A DNA stretch of 64,000 bases from Asterias amurensis (lineage: Eukaryota; Echinodermata; Asteroidea; Forcipulatida; Asteriidae). A model generated the notes under the pieces. It did not search any database. It was not told where the DNA came from and saw nothing but the letters and a program-made list of their open reading frames with translations. The DNA lies in NCBI RefSeq assembly GCF_032118995.1, contig NC_092654.1, positions 15,925,784 to 15,989,783 of the forward strand. The letters run 5' to 3'. The translations under genes and the position numbers were made by a program. Shown here piece by piece: positions 35,231-59,250 of this stretch; position 1 is the stretch's first letter; every line of letters starts with the position of its first letter.

Positions 35231-36415
35231 TTAAAGGCGTGGACACTAGTGGTATTTACCTAAAATAATGGTAAGCATAACAACTTACTTGATAACGAGC
35301 AATTAATTATGCTATAGGAGCTGTTTATAGTATAAAACGTTGTGGGCAACGGCTCCATCTGAAGTAACGTAGTGTGGCGAAAACTGCCTTTTCGTTTTAG
35401 AATTAATTATAGAGTTGTTGAGACAACTTAAATGCTATCTCTTTATTTATAATGTCTTGCTAATTCACCATTATTGTAAGTTTAACTTCAGCTAAATTTA
35501 GTGTTCACACATTTGGTTGTGCGTATTGGGCTGTGCGTTCGCGTGCGCTTTACGCGCACGCTTACAAACTGATAGCGCGCACGCTACCAAAAGTGTTAAC
35601 ATTTGTTTTCTTAACGCTTATAATTAACCAATCGGTTCTCTGGCTTAGTGCAGCGCGTACGTCTGCTAGGCTATAAAAGGGGACGAAAACCAGAGATCGG
35701 GGCTCAGTCGCTTAGCTTCCAGACTAGAGATCGCCACTCAAGACCTCAAGACCTCAAGACCTCAAGACCATCCAAGACCTCAAGAACTCAAGACCATTCA
35801 AGAAACACACACACACGCAGAACGATGCTACTCACTTTATTCAATGGCGATTCTCATTAGATAGTTACTACACGAGCAGCCACGCTACCATGTACTGCTG
35901 CGTGCGAATAATGAACCAGCGAACTGATTGATTACTGAATACCTTAAGTTAATACCGTTTAAATCAAGAGAGGGCGCTATGTACAATTTGTGATTGAACA
36001 TGATTGAATAAAATACACACTGTGTAGTTCCTTGCGGTTAATGTCAACCCTCTGTTTGAAACACTGATTTATTTCAATGTGCCTCATCAGTAGAGTTTAA
36101 GGACTACCCCCCAATATTATATTTCATCCTTCCCCTGTGACTTCTTCAGATTCCAGAGTGGCGGCTTGGTTAAATTCATAAGAACCATACCCCACCCCGG
36201 AATCGTTACATTTGTTTATGAGAAAGAGGTAAATTCTCACTCAAATATTAAAATACTTCAGGTCTGAAGCCTTTCTTAGATATTTTAAAGCCCACAAATT
36301 TGTGCGACAAGGTTTTTTTTTCTCCTTTCATTATAATCTCTTGCAACTTCTCTGACAAATTTGAGTCCACATTTTCACAGGTTTATTATTGTATGCACTA
36401 TGTAAGTCTCTTAAT
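35231..36415. mobile_element. TTAA MITE, AGGCAGTGG family, copy 8, split by a later insertion
   Basis: The left half (35231 to about 35370) carries TTAA and GGACACTA; the right half (about 36212-36415) resumes at TATGAGAAAGAGGTAA and matches copy 2 through CTTGCAACTT. The roughly 840 bp between them look like a solo LTR. The right terminal repeat is not recognisable. Confidence 0.55.
35419..36210 (+). mobile_element. Probable solo LTR of a retrotransposon
   Basis: 792 bp from TGAGACAACTT to CGTTACA, so TG...CA ends. The flanking 5 bp are GTTGT and TTTGT, a target duplication with one mismatch. Inside are a TATA box (GCTATAAAAGGGG, about 35671), a tandem ACCTCAAG tract (35740-35800) as leader, and an AATAAA (36007-36012) after it: the usual U3-R-U5 order. 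No gag or pol lies beside it. It interrupts an older TTAA MITE. Confidence 0.5.
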
Positions 36416-36737
36416 TTGTGTAACATAATATTGCTCAAGGCTGTATAAGTAGAAATAGCATAATTTATCCATTTTAAATTTTTAATTTTGATGCCTACGG
36501 GCAAATTTTCACCTTTTGTGTAAAATGTTTGATTATCCTATTTTTGTGTGCTTTCAATGTCTTTTAAAAGTGAAATGTAACGCGGTCATTGACAATGAAC
36601 CATAAACCAATAATTGTCAACGGTTAAGCAAAAAAATAAATAATGATTAAGCAAACAGATAAGCTTCAATTAACCCATGTAGGTAATACATGGACATGTC
36701 AACAATACACTCAGCCCCCCCCCCCCCAATTAAACCC

Positions 36738-36882
36738 ATTGGGAGACTTTGAGACGCTAGGTGGCAGCAGACTTACCAGGTAAATCTCCATTGTTGACGT
36801 AGTACTGAGTATGCGCACATTACCGAGAACAAAGGATTTTACCTGGTAAGTCTGCTGCCACCAAGCGTCCCAAAAGTCCCCT
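36738..36882. mobile_element. GGGGACTTT palindromic MITE, uninterrupted copy
   Basis: The ends TTGGGAGACTTTGAGACGCT and AGCGTCCCAAAAGTCCCC pair with each other. Inside are the arms GTGGCAGCAGACTTACCAGG and CCTGGTAAGTCTGCTGCCAC. 145 bp. Confidence 0.75.
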
Positions 36883-37021
36883 AAGTCAGCATTGATCATC
36901 ATTACGTGGCCTCCAACATGGACGTATCTGCAACCAAACCATTTACCTCGCTGCTGGGTTAAATTAAATGAAATGATGATGTGTATTAACACGTCAGACA
37001 CACAGGTTGTAAACAAATAAA

Positions 37022-37450
37022 TCCATAATATTGCTAAAAAGGTGACGAGCAATTTTAACGAAAACACTGATTTTTTTGTGGTGGGGAGAGAAGGTTACAA
37101 AGGTTGCAAAGCTTATATTTAGCCACACCACTTTAGCTGCATAATAATTTTGCTAAAAAGGTGACGGGCGATTTGGAAAGAAACTTTGTTTTAACTTTTC
37201 CTTATTCATGAACTTTTTAAAATAAAACACATTAATTATACCATTTTGTTTGTTACTTTTGTAAATGTCTGTTATGGTGGGACAGAGAAGGTATAGAATG
37301 CTGCAAAGCCTAAGGCACTACGGTAGCCACATCATTTTAGCCACATAATATTGCTAAAAAGGTAAAGGGCGATTTTAAAGAAACCTTGTTTATTTATAAC
37401 TTATGCATTTTTCATGGGCTATTTAAAAATAAAACATAAACCTTGGCAGT
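37022..37450. repeat. Three-copy long repeat, TAATATTGCTAAAAAGGTGA
   Basis: CATAATATTGCTAAAAAGGT followed by a GGGCGATTT-like string begins at about 37022, 37140 and 37344; spacing is about 118 then 204 bp. AGAGAAGGT and TTTAGCCACATAA accompany the units. Confidence 0.65.
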
Positions 37451-38439
37451 AGATTATTTCTCCCCGAAGATTTTGTCCCGACACAATGGCGAACGTGTAC
37501 AAACTTCTACCGATATATGGCGCCCTCTGTTGAAACATCCTTCTTTTTCAGCCAAGTTAATTTCCCATTGGGTTGGGTTGGGGCGGGGCGGGGGGGGGGC
37601 ATAAACCCCGGCCAACAACGGCATATACCACCATGGAGGAAGAAACGGCGTATACAGGGCATAGAGGAATGACTAGGGCATGTACATCATTTATGTGACA
37701 ATAGAACAATACCTTTACCTGCAGGCATTTTTAAATCGTTTTTTTTTTCTGTCAGGGTTTTAAAATAAAAAAGGTCTATTATTAAGTTTTTTTAAATTTT
37801 TTATTTTATAAAACAAGATTTTTTTATATACGATTCAAATTAAAATGGTTTGGGTCGAATTTTGGGTTGACCCTGGATAAGTTAAAATTGTTTACAGTGG
37901 GGTCAAAGGTGCTAAACCTGACCCAGAGAGTAAAAGAGAAACTTTCCATGAAAAAGAAATTCCACGCAAATGTCATTTCCGATCCATTAGTCATTACCAA
38001 TAATACATTTCATTGGAGTGGAATGCATGAGGGCGGGGCTTTACACCCCTCTTTAGAAAACCAAAACCACATTCTTTCATTCACGACTAATAACAGCATA
38101 TGATTTATAAAAAATATATATAATAATACTACACACGAAAGAAAATAAGCGTTTTAAATAATTGTTTCCTAAAGGATGATTTTGTTTCTGTTTAAATTTG
38201 TAAGTATGTATTAATTTTAGCGAACAATGAACCCTGTTGACTTGTTTGTGTTCATACATTCGCAGACAATGTTGACACATTCCAAAAGAATGAGTGCAGA
38301 GCCGCTTCACTCATTTACTCCGCAGTTAATTTTTAAAACCCAAAACCATTTTTCAGGAAAATAAACCGTCTAAACATTTTGAAGAACTTAAGGTGTTGAG
38401 TTTTTGCAACCAAAACACTCTTTTGGTTGTTTAATTGAT

Positions 38440-38704
38440 CGTTTTTGTCAGTTCGTAATCTGGTTTTAGTCGCGCTCACGGAACTACTTTTTATGCGTAG
38501 TAAATCTGAATTGATTGATTGACAGGTGACCTGGCCCAGCGTTTGTTGTATCATTGCATTCGATAAACTCGCCATCTTTGATTTGTATGGGACGAAATTT
38601 AGAGACAGAAATACTTGCAGTTCCCACAGTTCTATCAGCTCTTGTGTTGCCGTTTATCTACAAATTGGAACCGGAGCGGGTTTGTTGGAACCCACGACTA
38701 TCCG
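38440..38704 (+). promoter_or_regulatory. Candidate distal first exon and promoter of beta-catenin
   Basis: A strong donor (CCG then GTAAGTAT) starts at 38705, at the end of repeat-free sequence richer in GC than its flanks. It lies 6.7 kb before the beta-catenin acceptor at 45434, on the same strand. It contains an ATCTTTGAT string (38574-38582), the reverse complement of a TCF/LEF core, and an E-box CAGGTG (38523-38528). No TATA box is seen. It could belong to another transcript or to none. Confidence 0.25.
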
Positions 38705-39362
38705 GTAAGTATACTTTATGGTATTTATTCTGAAAACATTGACGGGGTTAGGTTTTTAAAGCAAATTTGTATGCCCAAAATTTACTTGTTGTTGGCCTGT
38801 TCGGACTCGTTCCCTATTCGTACATGTATGTTCATGTACATGTACAGTGTGACACGGTAGAGTGCAGCGTTCGGTTTGGTCCCACGCACAGCGGTTGAAT
38901 GTCAGACAATCGTTTTATTAAATTATTTAACTACATCTGTGTTGATTATTAAGCACTGTAAAGTAAGCATATCCAAGTCTCCCCAAGTCTCTTAAAATAA
39001 ACAGTCCAAATGCCGATAAAGAAATCTGTTTCATACCAGAATGAAATATTAATGTTTTTTTTTTGTACCTGACTTGTCGAGCGAGTTGACTTTCTCAGAA
39101 GTGAGTTGACTTGCTTGACATGATGTGTGTGACATGTTTTTCGTTTTTAGTCTCAATTTATTATTGACACGATATGGAATTGAGTGATTACTTGGTGATG
39201 ATGGATTACATTTTGATGATTATTATGTTACATGATTTTACATGAATTATAATGAGTTGAATGTGGACTTTTTACAACCAATTGTACGTACTGCTGCTGC
39301 TGTATACATGCTTGTTTTTTTTTTTTTTGGTGGAAATGAATCCTAAAAAATAATGCTCAGTA

Positions 39363-39508
39363 ACTGGGGGATAAACTTCTGTATGGCGCCACCACCTTTT
39401 CACTCATTTTTACAAATAGGATATCTCATTGAGGTAAATTAAATACTATATTATTTCATATCGAATGAAATAGTGGTGGTGCCATACGGAAACTTTTCCA
39501 ACTGGGGC
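39363..39508. mobile_element. Palindromic MITE, TATGGCGCCACCACC arms, second copy
   Basis: GTATGGCGCCACCACCTTTT pairs with TAGTGGTGGTGCCATAC. The outer ends ACTGGGG/AACTGGGG lie in direct orientation. Confidence 0.6.
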
Positions 39509-39794
39509 AATGTACTTTTTTTTTTGAAGTGTTGACATTTTCGGTTGTAAAAGCCTCTCCAATAAACCATTGACTTTTAGTTCCTAATATATAATAAGAT
39601 GGGGAACGACTACTTCTAGCTAGAATTAGGGAACGACTTAAAAAAATTGCCAAAACCAAAACAACACTCAACAGCAAAATAGCTCAAAAACTGCCTACTG
39701 CACTGGCTTAAAAGACTAACATCAGGCATTTAAATGTTTTCAAAATTGAGTCAAAAGTGAGTTTAAGTCCACAAAAAATCGAAGAAACTGTCCA

Positions 39795-40279
39795 TTATGA
39801 TCGACCTCATGGAACACTTGGCATAGCCAAGAAGGACAAACAAGTTTAGAAAAGGTACAGAGGAGGGCTACCAAGTTGGTGCCACAGTTGAAAAGCGTCC
39901 CCTACACAGAAAGACTTCAAGCCCTGACTTTATACATGCTAGAATAAAGACGACTAAGTTTTAAGAGGTGACCTTATCGAAACCTTTAAACTGCTCAAGG
40001 GATTGGAGAAAGTCAACAGCTAGAAACTACAGTACGAGGGGGCCACTCTCTTAAATTGTACCAGCCGACTCTCAACAAAATCATTGGGTGCAGAAGAAAC
40101 TTCTTTTCACAGCGAATCATTAATGATTGGAACAGTCTCCCACACAAAGTAGTAAATGCCAAAACAGTGTCAACATTCAGGAAAGAGCTTGATGTCTATT
40201 GGAAGGAATCAATGATAGGATATGGGGTCACAAAGGCAATAAGCCTAAACAATTTCTCCCATCAATCGTAAGTAAGTAA
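39795..40279 (+). pseudogene. Dead non-LTR retrotransposon, C-terminal end of the reverse transcriptase ORF
   Basis: Translation gives the block typical after the RT domain in CR1/L2/jockey-like elements: LEKVQRRATKLV, then PYTERLQAL, and in another frame RRNFFSQRIINDWNSLPHKV. At least three in-frame stops and one frameshift (near 40035-40050) break it. A short AAGT repeat tail (40267-40279) marks the 3' end. The rest of the element is 5'-truncated. Confidence 0.8.
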
Positions 40280-40289
40280 GCTATAGACG

Positions 40290-40394
40290 GGTGCCCTGTC
40301 TACTTTGGCGCCCTGTCTACTTCGGCGCCCTGTCTACTTTGGCGCCCTGTCTACTTCGGTGCCCTGTCTACTTCGGCGCCCTGTCTACTTCGGT
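40290..40394. repeat. Tandem repeat, 17-bp unit, six copies
   Basis: The unit GCGCCCTGTCTACTTCG is repeated with T/C changes at two positions. It begins 10 bp after the tail of the dead retrotransposon. Confidence 0.85.
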
Positions 40395-40555
40395 TAGATT
40401 CAGGCGATAGATCAAGTGGTCACATCAGACTTGTATAAAAAAGAACTGGTTATGGGCGCTGCAGGGAGCTCTAGTGCACATGGTATGAGCAATGTAACTA
40501 CGACGGGGCGTGTTGTGTGAAAGACTGATTTTGGGAATTTACACAAATGTTTGAC

Positions 40556-40740
40556 GGGCCCAATTTCATAGAGCTGCTTTAAAAGCACAAAACCTAGCTT
40601 AGCATCCATCAAAATGTCGATTACCAGAATAAGGTTACCAATAAAAATACCATTTCACAAGCAATTCTCGACTGGTTCTGTTGAATTGCACTTAGCATAA
40701 ATGTGTTAAACATTAATTTCTAATGAAATGTGTGTTTGAC
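40556..40740. mobile_element. GGGCCCAATTTCATAGAGCT palindromic MITE, right end decayed
   Basis: Perfect left end at 40556, interior TTACCAGAATAAGGTTACCA, then decay after CTCGACTGG. Confidence 0.6.
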
Positions 40741-41354
40741 TTTTCTGTTCAAAGGTCAAAATTAAGCGTTGCAGAGCCAATTCCTCAAACAAGAGGAATT
40801 AAAATTTCAAATAATTCCCTTAAAAAACCCAGTGGTGGCCCGATGTAGAAATGTTTCCGACCATCGTGCATTTAAATCAACCAGGTGGTATTTGCAATAG
40901 ACCTTACGATTGCAGGGATCAGTCTAAAATCCAATCAGCTCAGTCTCAGAAGATTTGAAACTTTGCTTGGTGGAAATACGATAAAGTAAAGGTTTGCGAT
41001 AACACCATGTAATGATAATCTCTAAATGGGTTGGGGTGTTTCAGTCTTGATGTTTTAGTCTTGATAATCAAACTGAAGAATAATTGTTGGTGCCAATATT
41101 ACCAGCCTGAATAGTAGGCTAGACTGCTTTAGGAGGTGAGGCAATTTTTGTTCAAATAAGAAACCATGTTTTTATGCCACAATTCCTAATCGGCCGCTTC
41201 AGCTTCCTGATCTTTAGAGTGCAGATTGCGCATAATTTGACCCAATTGGCAGATTGAGCTGCCGAGTGTTCAGAGTGCAAACTGGAGATGATTGGGCACG
41301 ATTTTGCACAATTCGTCATGCAAATCTCCAGCTTAACATTTTCTCTTTGGATTT

Positions 41355-41450
41355 AAAGGGTCTATGTACTTTTTCCTAACACAACAAAACACAATGTCCA
41401 CAGATTTACACTAAACTTACACAGTTTCAAGATTATGATAGAGGATGAAG
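41355..41450. repeat. Dispersed repeat with TGTCCACAGATTTACACTAA core, copy 2 (left half)
   Basis: AAAGGGTCTATGTACTTTTT at the left, the core, then GATTATGATAGAGGATGAAG. The right half is missing. Confidence 0.55.
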
Positions 41451-43629
41451 GCCTTTTTATTTTTAAATTTATTATTTCTTTCAAAGGCGGCTGCAAGCAT
41501 TTTAAATCGAACTGGCCACCTATTATTCAGTTTAAAGTCACCACTCCTTAAAAGATAAAGTTGAATGAGAAATACACAGAAAATGTGTATTTTTTAAATA
41601 AAAAAATGTAAAATAAAAAAACGGATGTGGCCTCAAAAAAGGACGAGGAACGCAAGATAAATTTGTATTTTTCATTATATTTGGCCTTATCCCCCCCCCC
41701 CCAAAAAAGTAAAAAAATTAAATGAAGAGGTCTCTTTTCATGACTAAATTGCTTCCGAGAAGCAATTAGAGTGTGCAAGTTCACATTTTGTTTCTTTTCA
41801 GAATATTGCAGCAGATTTGGTTCTATAATCCAAGCTTGATTTCACGCTTATACATGTAAAGACTTGTCCATTCTACCATAGGAGTGTCATGTGCTGGGAG
41901 TGTAAAATGCTCTCATTAGGACACCTTCCCCTGCATCAGTTACCCATTGAAGACATTATGTGGTCTTAAACATGTTCCTGCTTATTTAATCCAGGAACGC
42001 ACATTACCCAATTGTGTGGGAATTACTCTAAATGCAAATGCTCTGGGTTCCTCATTCATGGTGTCCCCATTGATCACAACTTGAGGTACACCTGATAGCA
42101 TAATACAGATTGAATGGCAGGTTGTTCACTTTAAATGACAGTGGATGTCTTTCAGGCTTTGCTCTTTGGACCCAGTGAGTTGACCACACATCATTGTTGA
42201 CAAGTTTTCTCCTCCCCCTTGTTGAATTGCAGTTATGTACTGAATCAGAACTGTCCTTTTGCAATGAGTCACCCTTTGAATTTCATTAGAAAGCAAAACT
42301 TTGAGCAAAAGTCTTAGTGATTTTTTAGTGTGCCATTTAAGACTTCATTCATTGTCATACATTCATTGATGCCCATCAGCTTTCACTGTGCAGTGTTCTA
42401 CCTAGTGGTCTGCTGGCAAAATGCAATGCAAATGAATTACTTGATGACCAGTCAAAATCCTGGCTATTTCAATGCTTCCCAAAGATACAAACATGTGGAC
42501 CACAACCAGAACCTGTTTGGAAGGAACTATTGACCCCTTGCCCGCACGTCACGCGCGGCGACTACTGTGCTCACAATTTGGTCGGCAATAGGTTTACGTG
42601 TAAAAGCTACATATATGTCGCCTAAAATGCGCACTTCACTGAATAATGCACAATGATATTGCCCGCCAGTATGGCGCATCTAAGATTATTCTGATGATGA
42701 CGTCAGGTGAATTGGGTCAATAATATTATGGTTTCAAACTCGGCCCCAATTCCATGCAATTGATTGTGTTGGAAAAGACAATTTAAACCATATGCTTAAA
42801 CTAAGGTAAAATAAAAATGGGAGACTAGTGAAGTGACAAACTAGCTTGCCCCATGGCCAGTTCCAAAGTTAAGGGCAAACCCTTAATAAATTATGATATT
42901 CCTCTCCAAATTGTGCTTGACTTCCCTTGACTTAAACATCTTAATTTAATAAATCACACATTCATTAAAATAACCAGTTGGTGAATTAGCACATTATTTC
43001 TGGAAGATCTACCAAGTGTTGATATTAAAAAAAAAAACAGTTTCCAACTACTTATTTCCGATTCTTGTAATTTCCACTCTGACAAAAAATAAATGTCTTC
43101 TAGCCCTTTTCTCTCTCACCTACCTGTGTGGAGAGGTCAGCCTATTGGTTCACAGAGGCCTGCTGTGAATGCCACTCAACTCTCCCCAAGCCTCTTGAAT
43201 GACTGTACAGACCATACAGACCAGCCCTTTGTCAGAAGGGTTGGTGGTTTGACCCGTAGTGACCTATAAGTAGGTGTTTGTTGGATACCAGTCAGGATGG
43301 TTAAAAACAGGTGCAGACAGATTTATTATAATAAAAGGAATGATGTTCTTGTTGAGTATTTACTAAAACAACAACATTGTCATATTTTTCAGTGATGTTT
43401 AGATTTGTTGGGATAGTGAACTAAGTTTAGAATGCGTTGTATGTAAAAGAACAAAAATACAGAATGTGTAGTTTTAATCTGAAGCTCTTTGACATTTAAC
43501 CCCCTCACTTGGTCCAATCTCATTGAATTCATCTTGACTCTGGGCTCCTTTGGTTTATTACTCTTCCAGTAATGCTACTATGTGACACTAGCAATAACAA
43601 TGCCAAAGAAATATGGAAGAAAAAAATAA
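41451..43629. other. Intergenic DNA before beta-catenin
   Basis: A C run (41692-41702), small frames on both strands and no recognised repeat or exon. It would lie inside the first beta-catenin intron if the 38.7-kb first exon is real. Confidence 0.4.
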
Positions 43630-43808
43630 CCTGGGGTGGATTTCACAAAGGTAGTCCTAACTTAGGACTAGTCCTAGGCAATGCTAAGAGATAGGACCAG
43701 TCCTAAGTTAGGATGAGTTACTGGTCCTAACTTAGGACCAGTCCCATCTCTTAGCATTGCCTAGGACTAGTCCTAAGTTAGGACTACATTTTTGAAATCC
43801 ACCCCAGG
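43630..43808. mobile_element. Near-perfect 179-bp palindrome (CCTGGGGTGGATTTCA ends)
   Basis: Arms of about 85 bp: CCTGGGGTGGATTTCA and TGAAATCCACCCCAGG at the ends, then TAGTCCTAACTTAGGACTAG and GGCAATGCTAAGAGAT mirrored on the other side. The loop is near GATGAGTTACTGG. Related sequences with TTTCACGAAAC ends and AGGATTAATCC are at 15815-15965, 33787-33870 and 59858-59905. Confidence 0.75.
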
Positions 43809-44749
43809 TCTGATCTTGTTTTTGTTTGCATTTTCACCAGCTGCTAATCTACAATCCACATTGTAATACAGGATCAGATCTGGATATTGTGTCTGAGTCA
43901 CATTTCTTGATCTTGTGGAACCAGCGTCTTAAGTGTATTAACTATGTTAACCTTTCACCTAATTTTCTTGGTTAATTATTTGCTTATATTTGACCAGTGA
44001 AGTGTGATGTTTTGTTTACACTATCTCAAGTCTTGTATGAACAGTAGTATCCTACCATAACACAGTCATCATGACTATGACCATGGAGCAATTTGACAGT
44101 ACAGAACAGCAGTGCCTCAGTATAAACATGGTATAAAGGATTTAGCTACATATAAATTTGTACATAATTTATCTAATCCGTCTAAGGAAGAGCGTATTGC
44201 TGTAATATTTCCCATGTAGAAGCACTTATTTTATTTTAATTGAATATCATCAAGATCCAATAAAAAAAAATCCAGACGTTCAATCAGTTTGTTGCAGATC
44301 ACTCGAAGAAGTACAAGTGATTATGGCACAGAATTATCTTTTGTCAAAAAGAGAACAGCCCAGAAAACCCTCTGAAGGACATGGTTTTCAGAGAAAATGT
44401 AGTATTGAGGGAGGGATTAGTTGGTGAATGGTCTGCCGCTCTGATGTGAAGACGGTGGGCTTTATCAGAAGATCAGAAGAAGGTTGTCTGATGGGAAAAA
44501 TTGGGTTGAATGAACAGAGAATGAAATAATGTACTTAAGTAGAGGGGTGATGAATTATTACTGGGCCATAGACTGGCAATACATGACATTGTCACCCACT
44601 GCTGTGTTAAGTTGGTCTGTCCTTCGAGTTTCCATGGTTGGGGGATGAAGGTGGACAAATGGGTAGACAATAAGATAATGCTATAATGGTATTTTGTGCT
44701 CGCAATTCTAGCGCCATAAGCTGTTATAACCAACAAAACTGGATATTCC

Positions 44750-45115
44750 TTAAAGGCAGTGGACACTATTGGTAATTACTTAAAAAAATTATCAGCAAAA
44801 AACCTCACTTGGTAATTAGTAATGGGGAGAGGTTGATAGTATAAAACATTGTGAGAAACGGCTCCCTCTGAAGTGCCATAGTTTTCGAGAAAGAAGTAAT
44901 TTTCCTCTAATTTGATTTCGAGACCTCAAGTTTAGAACTAAACGCACACATCTTTGTGTGACAAAGTTTTTTTTTTCTCCATTATTATCTCGCAAGTTCG
45001 ATGACCGATTGAGCTCAAATTTTCACAGGTTTGTTATTTTGTGCATATAATGTTGAGATACACCAACTGTGAAGACTAGTCTTTGACAATTACCAATAGT
45101 GTCCACTGCCTTTAA
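44750..45115. mobile_element. TTAA MITE, AGGCAGTGG family, copy 9, upstream of beta-catenin
   Basis: Both TTAA targets are intact (44750-44753, 45112-45115), as are both AGGCAGTGGACACTATTGG ends. One arm of the central palindrome is deleted, so it is shorter (366 bp). It ends 320 bp before the beta-catenin acceptor. Confidence 0.85.
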
Positions 45116-45434
45116 ACTTTTGTAACAATGATAATGATTCATTTATTTTTGTTATAAATTGCTTTTGAAACTGTACCAAAAGCAAAAGGGATACCTTGCC
45201 TTATAGATTGTAGAGATAATTATTTCTATTCAGTTAATTTTAGTAATGGTTTCGTTTCCTTTATGTTAAGTACATATTAAGTTCTGACACATTTTTTAAT
45301 ATTTTGATATACTCTTGTGTCGGATACATGTATGAGTAGGTTTAATAACACAATAAAGAAAGTGAAATTTTGAAATGTGTTCTTGAAATATATAATGATA
45401 ATGATTGAGTCATTTGTTTTATTTTCTTGTACAG

Positions 45435-45472
45435 GTTTCTGTGTTAGCAGTTAAACAAGCACCAATACTAAG
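45435..45472 (+). other. CTNNB1: 5' UTR part of the first coding beta-catenin exon
   Basis: TTCTTGTACAG ends at 45434, a clear acceptor. The 38 nt before the ATG contain an in-frame stop (TTAG), so the coding start cannot lie further upstream in this exon. The context AAGATGG is favourable. Confidence 0.8.
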
Positions 45473-58471
<12,999 letters not shown>

Positions 58472-59250
58472 GGTTGAGGGGTTGTCCCATTTGCTTTATA
58501 GGGGTTTGTAGGTACTCCCCAAAATTTTCAAGACAACCGCATTATCAAATAACAACCATAATGTACTAGATTGGCGAAAGCTTTTTGCATTTATTAATGT
58601 ATTATATACAAGTATCAGACTGAATTTATCATTCATGGGATGTTTCACAAAAATTCCTAATTGAAAGTTTGGTTGTTATTTTTTTGTCGCCGCGCAGCTA
58701 AGATTTCCGGTATATAAGAAATAGAAACAACATTAGAAAGTGACCTGTGCCTGATTTATAAATCTACTGTCATGTCTTTGTCAGGCAACCTTCTTTCACC
58801 ATGACCACCAAATTGTGCTGGAATTTACGAAGATGATTTATATTTTAATATGCCGTTATTTAAATTCCAGCATGGCGACGCGCTTTTCTCCATTATTCTT
58901 CCCTATGAAAAAAAGTAAAAAGAAAATGCATCATAGTACTGTATAAATTTTAATTATTGCTTCCAATAGTTTTTATTGTAGTTTTTTATGTGTTGCACTA
59001 TTTAATATTATTTTGATTTTACGATAGCAACATTTCCAATTGCTTTTTGGCCTCAGTTTAATGAGCCACACACACAAAATATTCTTATTTTATAACTTTA
59101 GTTTCAGTTTTAAATTAATAAATGTTGATTGTTGCTGGCAAGGTTAAAGTACTGTACTAACAATGCTAGGTGGAGTCCAAAATTTATTAGTCTGTTTTCA
59201 ATTTGATTGAAAATGGCGCAGGTGGTTAAATTGAGCGAGTCACAATAAAG
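58472..59250 (+). other. CTNNB1: Beta-catenin 3' UTR (proximal part) with AATAAA signals
   Basis: Unique AT-rich sequence follows the TGA. The first AATAAA hexamers are at 59117-59122 and 59244-59249; others occur near 61888, 62656, 63714 and 63907. The true end of the mRNA is not decided by sequence alone, and a UTR reaching beyond 59.2 kb would include several palindromic elements. Confidence 0.55.

Noticed and set aside
35648..35860. 70-codon basic frame in the LTR region
   Set aside because: It arises from the tandem ACCTCAAG tract in the LTR leader, not from a conserved protein.
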